A DNA stretch of 27,600 bases from Dehalococcoidia bacterium UBA2160 (GTDB lineage Bacteria; Chloroflexota; Dehalococcoidia; Lucifugimonadales; UBA1123). A program made the translations under genes and the position numbers. Shown here one piece after another: positions 7,607 through 14,882 of this stretch. How positions within the stretch are numbered: position 1 is the first letter of the stretch; every line of letters starts with the position of its first letter. The stretch is taken from the NCBI GenBank assembly GCA_002328865.1, contig DCWO01000085.1, positions 1 through 27,600 of the forward strand, read 5' to 3'. The notes beneath the pieces are model-generated. The model was not told where the DNA came from. It did not search any database and saw nothing but the letters and a program-made list of their open reading frames with translations.

Positions 7607-9943
7607 TCACAACCCGTGAGTGAGGGCATCATCGATTGCTATCGGAACGGTGAAATAGAATGTGGCGCCTTCGCCGAGTTGTGAGTGCACCCAGATGCGA
7701 CCGCCAAGGTGGGCCACAGCTTTTCGGCAGATCGCCAACCCTATGCCTGTTCCCGAGTATTCTTCATTGGAGTGAAGGCGTTGGAAGATGACGAATATCC
7801 GTTCCACATATTGCGGGTCTATCCCGATGCCGTTGTCTTGCAGCGAGAATATCCATTCCTGTTCGCTCTTGCGCACGCCGACATGAACCGTTGGGGATTT
7901 CCCGTTCCGGTACAACATGGCGTTGTTGATCAAGTTGCGGAACACCTGGCCAATCAACGTGGCGTCGCCGACAACGACGGGCAAAGGATCGTGAGTGACG
8001 ATCGTCTTGGTTTCGCGGATGGTCACAGACAGATCCTCGAGCTCCTGTTCGAGGAGAGCTTCGCAGTCCGTCCGTTCGTCCCGGATCGTCTTGCGCCCTA
8101 CTCGGGAGTAGGCGAGAAGGTCGTCGATGAGCTGTTGCATCCTGAGGGCAGCGTTCACGGTGTGCGAGATCAGTTCGTCAGCGTCGTTGTCCAGTTGGCC
8201 TACGTAGTCCTCTGCCAGCATTGTGGAGAACCCGACCACCGAGCGTAGCGGCGCTTGGAGGTCATGGGAGGCTACGTACGCGAACTGCTCCAACTCGGCA
8301 TTTGACCTCCCCAAATCTTCGACACGTTCCGCCAATCGTTGCTCAAGTCGCTCCCGCTCTGTTACGTCGCGCAAGATTGCCGTGAGCACACTTTCGCTTC
8401 CCAGGTCCAATTGGGACACCGTAGCTTCGATCGGGAACTCTTTGCCGTTTTTGTGGCGGCCGTGGATCGACGCGCCGGCCAGATCTTCGATCTCCCGGGC
8501 AACGATGGGTGAAGCCGCGAAGCGTTGGACGTGCTTGTCATCGTCTCGCTGAAACCGTGTTGGGAGCAAGAGATCGAGCGGTCTGCCCATGACTTCGTCT
8601 GGTTGATAGCCGAATATCTTCGTTGCGCCTATGTTGAAGAGAGTGATGCGATTACTTTCGTCAATCGAGACGATGGCATCCTCCGCTGTGTCCAGGATGC
8701 CGGAGAGGCGATCTTGCGCCGTTTGCAGTTTTTCTTCCGCCGATCGGCGCTGAGCAACCTCTTCGGACAACAGGTCGCGGGACACCGTCGTTCTTCGCAG
8801 CTCTTGTTCCGCTCGAATGCGAAAAGCAGCGAAGGCCGCGAGCAATCCGGTCAATGCAAGACCCGCGGATAGGACTCCCCAGTGGTCCCACCCCCCGCCC
8901 ACGCTTACGTAGTCAGGGCCGGGCTTGCTCATGACCAGCCATTTCCTTCCGCCAACGTCGAGCATGGCGGAATGGTAGGGCCCGGCGCTTAGCATGCCCC
9001 TTTGTTGCTCGATGCTGGAGTCGTCGACTGTCTGTTTGTCATCGCGGGAGCGAAGATACAGAAATCGTTGGCCTTGAGGGGCGCTCTCGTCGAAGATGTA
9101 GAGATCGATGTCATGCGCTTCCGTCCCTTGAAGCGCCGCTGACGCCATATCGTCGATCCGAAACACGCCGACTGCGAAGCCCTCCAGTTTCTCGATGCGT
9201 TCGCTGACGGAATCGCCGCGACCTGCTTCGCGATAGACTGGGTGAAAGATCGCGAATCCGGGTTGTTGGCCGGCGTCCGGCGCCAAGGTGATCCGGGCCG
9301 TGGCCACCGGTTCACCGGTATCCCGCGCTGCCTCCAGGGCTTCCAACATCACAGGGTCCGACGCGAAATCGAAGCCCATCGCCGCTTCGTTGCCTTTTAC
9401 CGGTGCGACGAAGTACGCGGGGTAGTACTCGCTGTGTTGGGAGCGCACGCCGATCAGCCCCCCGGCCTGTCGCTCGGTGATCTGAAAATCGGCGAAACCG
9501 ACTGCCTGCGCTGTGTCCTCAAACGAGGTTCGGTCCGCACCTGAGACACGAGGAATCCACTCCAGGGCCTGAATGTCAGGGCGACGGGACAACGAGGTGT
9601 TCACAAAAACTCGGAAGTCGTCTCGGTCGATCTGATCGGCGACCGAGAACAGGCCTTCGATAGACACGAGCAACTCCAGGTTCCGGTCGATGCCCCTTTG
9701 GATCGCCGCGACTTGTGTGCTGGCCCGTTGTTCGAACGCGACTTCTTCGAGCCTGTGTTGGTCTCCTCGGAGCACGAAATCGAACGCGACGCCGGACACT
9801 GCCACTGCTGCCGCCAATAGCAGCGCGACAGGCCAGAATCTCATCTCGGAAGAAGCGCCGGACGCCGCAGCATCGTCGCCATGAGCCGACATACGTCGTT
9901 TCTTGGACGCGATTGCGTGGAGGTGTTTCCGAGCCTGGATCAT
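7607..9943 (-). CDS. CHASE-PAS sensor histidine kinase
   Basis: This 778-residue membrane kinase has a first membrane helix at about 36-58, an external CHASE domain at about 75-330 (with 'RPDIQALEWIPRV' and the late 'YREAGRG' region), and a second helix at about 355-376. A coiled linker, a PAS domain (about 410-530, 'AEDAIVSIDESNRITLFN'), HisKA with His560 in ASHDLQAPLR, and HATPase_c (RNLINNA, DNGIGI, GTGIGLAICRK) follow. CHASE domains bind small extracellular ligands; the ligand here is unknown. The HDLQ-type box fits pairing with the Rcp1-like receiver encoded next. ATG 9943 is chosen because GGAG lies 7 bases before it. The frame stays open upstream to 10165, but that part overlaps the end of the next gene and lacks family sequence. 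It is the first gene of the operon. Confidence 0.88.
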   Translation of the reverse strand: MIQARKHLHAIASKKRRMSAHGDDAAASGASSEMRFWPVALLLAAAVAVSGVAFDFVLRGDQHRLEEVAFEQRASTQVAAIQRGIDRNLELLVSIEGLFSVADQIDRDDFRVFVNTSLSRRPDIQALEWIPRVSGADRTSFEDTAQAVGFADFQITERQAGGLIGVRSQHSEYYPAYFVAPVKGNEAAMGFDFASDPVMLEALEAARDTGEPVATARITLAPDAGQQPGFAIFHPVYREAGRGDSVSERIEKLEGFAVGVFRIDDMASAALQGTEAHDIDLYIFDESAPQGQRFLYLRSRDDKQTVDDSSIEQQRGMLSAGPYHSAMLDVGGRKWLVMSKPGPDYVSVGGGWDHWGVLSAGLALTGLLAAFAAFRIRAEQELRRTTVSRDLLSEEVAQRRSAEEKLQTAQDRLSGILDTAEDAIVSIDESNRITLFNIGATKIFGYQPDEVMGRPLDLLLPTRFQRDDDKHVQRFAASPIVAREIEDLAGASIHGRHKNGKEFPIEATVSQLDLGSESVLTAILRDVTERERLEQRLAERVEDLGRSNAELEQFAYVASHDLQAPLRSVVGFSTMLAEDYVGQLDNDADELISHTVNAALRMQQLIDDLLAYSRVGRKTIRDERTDCEALLEQELEDLSVTIRETKTIVTHDPLPVVVGDATLIGQVFRNLINNAMLYRNGKSPTVHVGVRKSEQEWIFSLQDNGIGIDPQYVERIFVIFQRLHSNEEYSGTGIGLAICRKAVAHLGGRIWVHSQLGEGATFYFTVPIAIDDALTHGL

Positions 9944-10121
9944 CGTGTTTCTCCGAGACAGCCGCGAGGCGGGTAGCCTCAGGGAGATCTGTTCAGGCGC
10001 CGTGGGCCAAAAATGTGTCGCTTCAGACAATAAACAAATCGAAGAAACATGAACCAAACGAAACCGATCGATTCGTAGCGTTTCCGGGAGCGACTTAACG
10101 AGCCGTGTCTGCGATGTCGGG

Positions 10122-10952
10122 TTACTCGCCGCGTTCGAGCGCTGCGGTGATGAACTCGGCCACATCCCGGTGGGCGCCGGGCGGATTGTGTCGAATCACA
10201 CCGTGACCGCAATCCGGATACACTTTGAGGATGGAGCCCGGTATCCCACCCTCGATCAGCCGCGCCTGGCTGGGAGGGCACTGCAGGTCGTCCTCTCCGG
10301 CCAGTACAAGCGTCGGGATTCGGATGTCGCCCAGGCGTGAGCGTGTATCGAACTCCTCGAGCCGCTTCATGATTTCGCCGTAAGCGAAGGGGTTGCGATC
10401 ATGGGTCGTCTCGCCTTCCGCCCATAACGCCTCGGGGTAATCGCTGCCTTCCATCCTTGATCTGAGCACAAAGTAGTCGCGCAACGTCTCCCATGACGGA
10501 GACTCGATCAACCTGTCGAACTCGGGAGCGGCCCTCGCTTTCGGATAGAGGCTGGTCGGGTCGTCTTTGTAGTGGTGACTCGGCGCGGTGGAGTCCAGAA
10601 TCAGGGCCGAGATCGAATCCTGGCTGCGCAGGGCGTAGATCAGACCGACGAACCCGCCCATTGACGTGCCCCAGAACGTCCACCGATCGAGGCCGAGGTG
10701 TTGTCTCACGGCATCCAGGTCCTCGGCCAGGCGCCAGAAGCCGTAGTCGGCCGAGTCTCGCGCGGGTGAGCTGGCGCCAAACCCCCTGGGCCACACCGTG
10801 ATCGTGGTGAAGCCCGGTACAGGCGTGTGTCCGGCTTTCGGCGTCGTGTAAGGGTGCGTCGTTGCCACGGGCGGTCCGTCGCCGACCACGAGGTAGGCGA
10901 CCTCACCGCCCTCGACGGGCGCTGTTCCTCGTCCGGTTTTTACCGCGTTCAT
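10122..10952 (-). CDS. Alpha/beta hydrolase
   Basis: A 276-residue alpha/beta-hydrolase. It has the nucleophile elbow GTSMGG (Ser97), an acid in AGEDDLQ (Asp221 or Asp222) and the catalytic His250 in DCGHGV. The oxyanion region is less canonical ('TTHPYTTPKAGH', about 31-42, instead of HG). There is no signal peptide, so it is cytoplasmic. The family covers esterases, lactonases, C-C hydrolases and proline iminopeptidases, and the substrate cannot be told. GGAGG lies 9 bases upstream of ATG 10952. It is divergent from the ornithine cyclodeaminase-family gene and is followed by 178 bases before the kinase start. Confidence 0.83.
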   Translation of the reverse strand: MNAVKTGRGTAPVEGGEVAYLVVGDGPPVATTHPYTTPKAGHTPVPGFTTITVWPRGFGASSPARDSADYGFWRLAEDLDAVRQHLGLDRWTFWGTSMGGFVGLIYALRSQDSISALILDSTAPSHHYKDDPTSLYPKARAAPEFDRLIESPSWETLRDYFVLRSRMEGSDYPEALWAEGETTHDRNPFAYGEIMKRLEEFDTRSRLGDIRIPTLVLAGEDDLQCPPSQARLIEGGIPGSILKVYPDCGHGVIRHNPPGAHRDVAEFITAALERGE

Positions 10953-11006
10953 ATCGGCGAACCTCCGGGTTGTGTTGTTGATGCTCGTCGGGCGTCGATC
11001 TGCGCA

Positions 11007-11015
11007 ATCGTATCA
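11007..11015 (-). promoter_or_regulatory. Extended -10 promoter of the hydrolase gene
   Basis: On the minus strand TGA-TACGAT (11015-11007) is an extended -10 element about 55 bases upstream of the hydrolase ATG. The -35 position matches poorly. Confidence 0.35.
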
Positions 11016-11250
11016 GACGAGTCGTTTGCGACGTTCGGCAGGGCGCCGGTGTCGAACCGAAACAGAATCCTATCGCTGAGAGCACGGAAGTTGATATCAT
11101 GGCCGATGGCTAGGGTTTGGGCCGGCGACAGTCGATTGACGTGGCCGAGAAGTCGCCAAAAACACGTCCCCGCTGCAACCTCTCTTGACTGGCGCCCTAC
11201 GCCTAATGACGCGTAATGGTTGATTGACATCAGCATGTGGAGGTCAACGG

Positions 11251-12210
11251 ATGCCTTTGTTGCTTACGGACGGCGACATAGATAAGCTAATGACGATGCA
11301 GGACAGCATCGAGGTGATCGAGGACTCGTTTCGCCAGGTCGGCGAAGGTGACACGTGGAACCGTCCGCGGTCCCGCATCCGGATGCCGCGCGGTTTTCAT
11401 CATCTGATGGCCGCCTCGGTTCTCGGCAGCGAGGTGTTCGGGCTGAAGACCTACACCAGCTTCAGGGCGGGCACTCGATTCCTCGTCATCCTCTACGACA
11501 GCAACACCGGCGACTTGCTGGCGATGGTTCAGGGAGGTCGTCTGACACAGCTCCGAACGGGCGCGGTCAGCGCGGTGGCGACAAAGTACATGGCCCGCGA
11601 GAACGCGGCCACGGTTGGCATCATCGGCACTGGCAACCAGGGTCGGGCCCAACTCGCCGGGGTGTGCGGAGTCCGAAACGTCACGGCGGTCAAGGCATAC
11701 GACCGGGTCGAAGAGTCGGTGCAGGGATTCATCGAAGAGATGAGCGCCGAGCTTGGCGTCGAGATCACGCGGGTCGAGACTGCCGAGGAGGCGGTCACCG
11801 ACTCAGACGTCGTGATCACGATGACCACGTCGAGAACACCGGTGTTGCTGGGCGACTGGCTCCAGCCCGGACAGCACGTCAACGCAGCCGGCAGCAACCA
11901 CTGGATCCGGCAGGAGGTCGACGACAACGTCATCCGCAAGGCGGACACGATAATCGTCGACAGCATCGAGGACGCCCAGGTAGAAGCGGGCGACCTCCTC
12001 TACCCGATCGAGCGCGGACGGGTGCGCTGGAGCCAGATCAAAGAGCTGTCAGACGTTGTGGTGGGCCGAGTCAAGGGCCGTGAATCTCCCGACAGCATCA
12101 CTCTGTTCGAGTCTCAGGGACTGGCCGTGAGCGATGTCGCCGCCGCCGCGTACGTGTACGGCAAGGCCAAGGAGCAAGGTTTGGGAGTGGAGCTGCCGAT
12201 GAGCAGTTAG
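11251..12210 (+). CDS. Ornithine cyclodeaminase / mu-crystallin family oxidoreductase
   Basis: A 319-residue protein of the OCD/mu-crystallin family. Lys66 (LKTYTSF) and Arg102 (QLRTGAVSA) are the conserved substrate-carboxylate contacts. The Rossmann NAD(P) loop is GIIGTGNQG (123-131). At the position where ornithine cyclodeaminase has its catalytic Asp, the sequence is AAGSNHW (Ser215-Asn216). Family members with this change include imine (ketimine) reductases and amino acid dehydrogenases, so a reductase or dehydrogenase is more likely than cyclodeamination. GGAGG at 11239-11243, 7 bases before ATG 11251, decides the start. It is convergent with a MaoC-like gene across a REP-like repeat. 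Confidence 0.85.
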   Translation: MPLLLTDGDIDKLMTMQDSIEVIEDSFRQVGEGDTWNRPRSRIRMPRGFHHLMAASVLGSEVFGLKTYTSFRAGTRFLVILYDSNTGDLLAMVQGGRLTQLRTGAVSAVATKYMARENAATVGIIGTGNQGRAQLAGVCGVRNVTAVKAYDRVEESVQGFIEEMSAELGVEITRVETAEEAVTDSDVVITMTTSRTPVLLGDWLQPGQHVNAAGSNHWIRQEVDDNVIRKADTIIVDSIEDAQVEAGDLLYPIERGRVRWSQIKELSDVVVGRVKGRESPDSITLFESQGLAVSDVAAAAYVYGKAKEQGLGVELPMSS

Positions 12211-12218
12211 CTGCCAAT

Positions 12219-12308
12219 CCCGTTCGGCCTGAGCTCGTCGAAGGCTCGGGTTTCGACAGGTTCCGACAAGGCCGGGATCCCGATGCGTCGGGGCTCACCC
12301 CGAACGGG
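12219..12308. repeat. REP-like palindromic repeat (head-to-head pair)
   Basis: CCCGTTCGG (12219-12227) pairs perfectly with CCGAACGGG (12300-12308). After a symmetrical 2x2 gap, TGAGC (12230-12234) pairs with GCTCA (12293-12297). Inside lie GTCGAA/TTCGAC (12237-12242 / 12252-12257), the palindrome CGGGATCCCG (12273-12282) and CCCGA-TGCG-TCGGG (12279-12292). Blocks CCCGTTCG, AGCTYGTCGAAGG and CCCGATNNNTCGGGGC recur in the element at 19851-19888, so this is a dispersed family and not one hairpin. It lies between convergent genes and may also stop transcription. Confidence 0.75.
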
Positions 12309-12342
12309 AAAGATGCACTCGGGTCGCTCGACGTCGCGAGCG

Positions 12343-12795
12343 CTAGTTTTGCAGGACGAGCGTCGCCTCGGCGACGCCCATGATCTTGCCGAGTTGGTTG
12401 TGCCCTTCGATCTTGCAGTCGACGATCTTCTTGCCGTCCTCTTCACGCTTGTCGGCTATCTTGCCGGTGAAGGTCACGGTGTCGCCCGGTCGGAAGGGAT
12501 CGATCGCCTTGAAAATCAAGCTGCCGCCGTCATAGAAGTGGCTGGCGGGAAACCACTGCTCCAGCATCTGGTTGACGTAGGCCATCGTCGTGATGCCCGC
12601 GTTAACGGTTCCCGCGAACAAGCCTTCTTTGGCGAACTCGGGATCGGTGTGTATGTTGCGAGGAATCTCCTGGTCGTGGTCTTCGATAAGCCTAGCCCCA
12701 TTGATCGTGTCCTGAGTCTCGTCGATCTCGAACGAAGGCAACTCGTCTCCAACCTGTATGGTGTCGAACGTGATGGTTTTGGTGTTCGTGGCCAT
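12343..12795 (-). CDS. MaoC-like hydratase/dehydratase, hot-dog fold
   Basis: A 150-residue single hot-dog protein of the MaoC/R-specific enoyl-CoA hydratase family. It has the hydratase-2 signature in altered form (Asp41 ... Asn47-Ile48-His49-Thr-Asp), then the GLFAGTVNAGITTMAY helix and a C-terminal strand 'GKIMGVAEATLVLQN'. In the classical enzyme the catalytic Asp and His are 5 residues apart; here the nearest Asp (41) is 8 residues before His49. The exact active site is therefore uncertain. Probable role: hydration or dehydration of an acyl-CoA, perhaps paired with the other hot-dog protein at 13058. GGAGG lies 4 bases upstream of ATG 12795. A 10-base palindrome (12828-12837) lies just upstream. 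Confidence 0.82.
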   Translation of the reverse strand: MATNTKTITFDTIQVGDELPSFEIDETQDTINGARLIEDHDQEIPRNIHTDPEFAKEGLFAGTVNAGITTMAYVNQMLEQWFPASHFYDGGSLIFKAIDPFRPGDTVTFTGKIADKREEDGKKIVDCKIEGHNQLGKIMGVAEATLVLQN

Positions 12796-12827
12796 TGGTC
12801 CTCCGATCGGGATTCTTGGTTGTTTGG

Positions 12828-12837
12828 CTGACGTCAG
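12828..12837. promoter_or_regulatory. Perfect 10-bp palindrome, possible operator
   Basis: CTGACGTCAG lies 33-42 bases upstream of the MaoC-like ATG at 12795, at the edge of the longer repeat starting at 12839. It could be an operator or part of the repeat end; a single short palindrome may also be chance. Confidence 0.25.
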
Positions 12838-12838
12838 G

Positions 12839-13037
12839 CTTGGCCGTGAGAGTCATCAACTAAATATGTTGTGCTCAACGCTTCTCGATGTGCTGGATCG
12901 GCCGGTATGAGAAAAGCTTTTGGAGTCCTTCAGACGACATGGTGTGTCCAGCGACCAGATTCTTCACCTGTGGGTTCAGAATGACACAAATTGTTCGGCG
13001 CCACTTAGTTTGTTTATCGCCATCACGGCCAGAGCAC
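12839..13037. repeat. Dispersed repeat, copy A (about 200 bases)
   Basis: This segment matches 16178-16365. The first part (CTTGGCCGT followed by GTCATCAA and TTGT) aligns with a few mismatches. An unmatched middle differs in length by 11 bases. The last 122 bases (12916-13037) align with 16244-16365 without a gap, with the blocks GAC.AGATTCTTC, TCAGAAT, TTTGTTT and ACGGCCAGAGCAC conserved. It fills the gap between the two hot-dog genes and carries no supported gene. Confidence 0.7.
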
Positions 13038-13057
13038 GGAGACCGCCGCGGCTCCGC

Positions 13058-13558
13058 CTACTCTCGCTTGTGCTGACCTTTGGCGTACTCGAATATGCAG
13101 GTGTAGTCGTACTCGGCTACTTTTTCGTCGTTTTGGTTGCTGGCTTCGATTCGGAACGTGACGAACTTGTTTCCCCTGCGCACCTGCTTGTCCACGATGT
13201 GGCCGTAGCTGGTGATCACGTCGTTGACGCGGATGGGAGCGAACCAACGAACCTCGCATTTGGCGAACGGGGTTTGGCGCGAGTTCTCGCTGACGCGCTC
13301 CAGCGCCGTGAAACCGTTCGCGGCGGCGATGTCCCAGCGACGCAGCGGCGCGATCCGGAAGATCATGGTCGGCATTGCCAGCTTCAACTGCCGGTCCCGG
13401 TCTTCGGCGGTGTCCTCGGCGTACGCCGGGTTCGGATTTCTTACTATCTGGGCATACCGTACTATTAGCTCGTCGGTGATCTCCAACGTGAACCGCGGTC
13501 CGGTTTGCCCGATCTCGACCGCTTCGTACTCCCAGCGAATCTCTTCGCCGTTGCCCAT
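13058..13558 (-). CDS. MaoC-family N-terminal-type hot-dog protein (FAS1-like dehydratase domain)
   Basis: A 166-residue hot-dog protein resembling the N-terminal half of two-domain MaoC/HTD2-type dehydratases. In place of the hydratase signature it has Arg40-Asn-Pro-Asn-Pro-Ala-Tyr46, with Tyr where the catalytic His would be. It may therefore be the non-catalytic partner of a heterodimer. The MaoC-like protein at 12343-12795 is the obvious candidate for the active half. ATG 13558 is chosen because GAGGAG lies 6 bases upstream; the frame is open to 13642 but runs back through the promoter. It is separated from the second hot-dog gene by repeat copy A and is divergent from the CoA-transferase genes. 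Confidence 0.8.
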   Translation of the reverse strand: MGNGEEIRWEYEAVEIGQTGPRFTLEITDELIVRYAQIVRNPNPAYAEDTAEDRDRQLKLAMPTMIFRIAPLRRWDIAAANGFTALERVSENSRQTPFAKCEVRWFAPIRVNDVITSYGHIVDKQVRRGNKFVTFRIEASNQNDEKVAEYDYTCIFEYAKGQHKRE

Positions 13559-13585
13559 GATGCGCTCCTCGATGGCTTGGCCTCG

Positions 13586-13594
13586 TGCTAAACT
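13586..13594 (+). promoter_or_regulatory. Extended -10 promoter of the CoA-transferase genes
   Basis: TGC-TAAACT at 13586-13594 is an extended -10 element in the same style as the hyu promoter (TGC-TATGAT). The inferred start near 13601 leaves a leader of about 90 bases. It is interleaved with the divergent promoter at 13603-13631, so the two probably compete for polymerase. Confidence 0.45.
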
Positions 13595-13602
13595 GGGCCT
13601 GC

Positions 13603-13631
13603 ATTTTATCCAACATCCACTTTTCCGTCCA
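13603..13631 (-). promoter_or_regulatory. Sigma70 promoter of the hot-dog genes
   Basis: On the minus strand TGGACG (13631-13626, 4 of 6) and TAAAAT (13608-13603, 5 of 6) are 17 bases apart. The inferred start near 13596 gives a leader of about 38 bases. It overlaps the transcript start region of the opposite promoter at 13586-13594. Confidence 0.55.
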
Positions 13632-13690
13632 CCCGCAATCACAGTCAGCTGTGCGGATGGCGTTCAGAGCACGAGAGGATTGCCGAACGT

Positions 13691-14845
13691 ATGAAGACAG
13701 CGCTCGATGGCATCAAGGCCTTGGAGATCGCCGAGGGCATATCCGGTCCGTACTGCGGAAAACTGTTGGCCGGACTGGGAGCGAGCGTTACAAAGATCGA
13801 GTCTCATGACGGCGACGCCGCCCGACGCGTTGGCCCGTTTCACGGCGATACGCCGAACGACGAGGGCAGCGGCTTGTTCTTGTACCTGAACACCGGGAAG
13901 AACAGCGTCACGCTCGATCTGCACGACGAGGATGATGCCGCAATCGTGCGGAAAATGGCCGAAGACGTAGACATCGTCGTCGAGAACTATCCTCCTGGGG
14001 AGTTGGACTCGCTCGGACTCGGTTATGGCGACCTGGCCAAGGTGAATGCCGGATTGGTTGGGATCTCGATAACGCCCTTTGGCCAGTACGGTCCGTATCG
14101 CGACTTCGCCGGTACGGACATGGTGGTGCACGCCCTCAGCGGTGAGTTGTACCTGGCCGGACGACCGGGCCGCGAGCCCCTCAAGAAGGGCGGCAACCTA
14201 TCCGAGTACCATGGCGGACTCAACGGGTATCTTGCGGCGATGAACGCGCTCATCGCTCGGACGAGAACCGGAAAAGGCCAGCACGTCGACGTGTCGCTGA
14301 TCGAGGGGGCCACCGCGGTTATCGGCATGGCCGCGATGCAGTGGGTCTACACGAACCGCATCGCGGAGAGACGCGGAGCGGACGGCCATCTGTGGCCCAA
14401 CGGCGTGTGGCCGGTCAAAGACGGATACATACTCGCGTACAGCCGGCCGTCGGCGGACTGGTGGTCGATGTTCGTGACGATGATGGACAAAGTAGGCGTC
14501 CCGGGGTTCGCAGATCCGAAGTACACGACCCCCGACGGCAGGGCCGAGAGCGTCGAAGAGTTGGACGGGATGTTCCAAGGCTGGCTGTCCGGACAGGCCA
14601 AGGAAAAGGTCTACCATCTGGCGCAAGCGGAGGGGCTCCCCTTCGGATATCTGGCGACTGCGCCCGATCTTTTGGCCTCGCCGCAGCTTCGTCCGCGGGA
14701 GTTTTTCGAGCAGATCGATCACCCCAAGGCCGGCGAGCTGTCGTATCCGGGGGCGCCGTTCGTCATGAGCGGGACACCGTTCGCGTTCGAACGGGCGCCG
14801 ATGTTCGGCGAACACAACGACGAAGTCCTGGCCCAGTATCGATGA
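13691..14845 (+). CDS. CaiB/BaiF (class III) CoA-transferase family protein, Glu at the catalytic Asp site
   Basis: A 384-residue class III CoA-transferase. The N-terminal Rossmann-like part has 'GISGPYCGKLLAGLGASVTKIE' and 'DIVVENYPPG'. The core has 'GISITPFGQYGPY' and the TGKGQHVDVSL block (193-203). In formyl-CoA transferase and relatives the nucleophilic Asp lies 21 residues before that TG; here the residue is Glu172 (SEYHGG). Known members move CoA between carboxylic acids through an aspartyl anhydride, so this protein may use Glu, act on another substrate or have lost transferase activity. The second CoA-transferase gene starts 37 bases downstream and keeps the Asp, so the two may form a heteromer. 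Confidence 0.85.
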   Translation: MKTALDGIKALEIAEGISGPYCGKLLAGLGASVTKIESHDGDAARRVGPFHGDTPNDEGSGLFLYLNTGKNSVTLDLHDEDDAAIVRKMAEDVDIVVENYPPGELDSLGLGYGDLAKVNAGLVGISITPFGQYGPYRDFAGTDMVVHALSGELYLAGRPGREPLKKGGNLSEYHGGLNGYLAAMNALIARTRTGKGQHVDVSLIEGATAVIGMAAMQWVYTNRIAERRGADGHLWPNGVWPVKDGYILAYSRPSADWWSMFVTMMDKVGVPGFADPKYTTPDGRAESVEELDGMFQGWLSGQAKEKVYHLAQAEGLPFGYLATAPDLLASPQLRPREFFEQIDHPKAGELSYPGAPFVMSGTPFAFERAPMFGEHNDEVLAQYR

Positions 14846-14882
14846 TCGGATTCGCATCAATGGCATGGGGGTGGATGGGCGA

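Noticed and set aside
9944..10165. N-terminal extension of the CHASE kinase to 10165
   Set aside because: It overlaps the end of the hydrolase gene, shows no family sequence, and GGAG before ATG 9943 gives a better start.
10949..11236. 95-codon minus-strand open frame between the hydrolase and the OCD-family gene
   Set aside because: It overlaps the hydrolase start and both promoter regions, has no ribosome-binding site and no recognisable domain.
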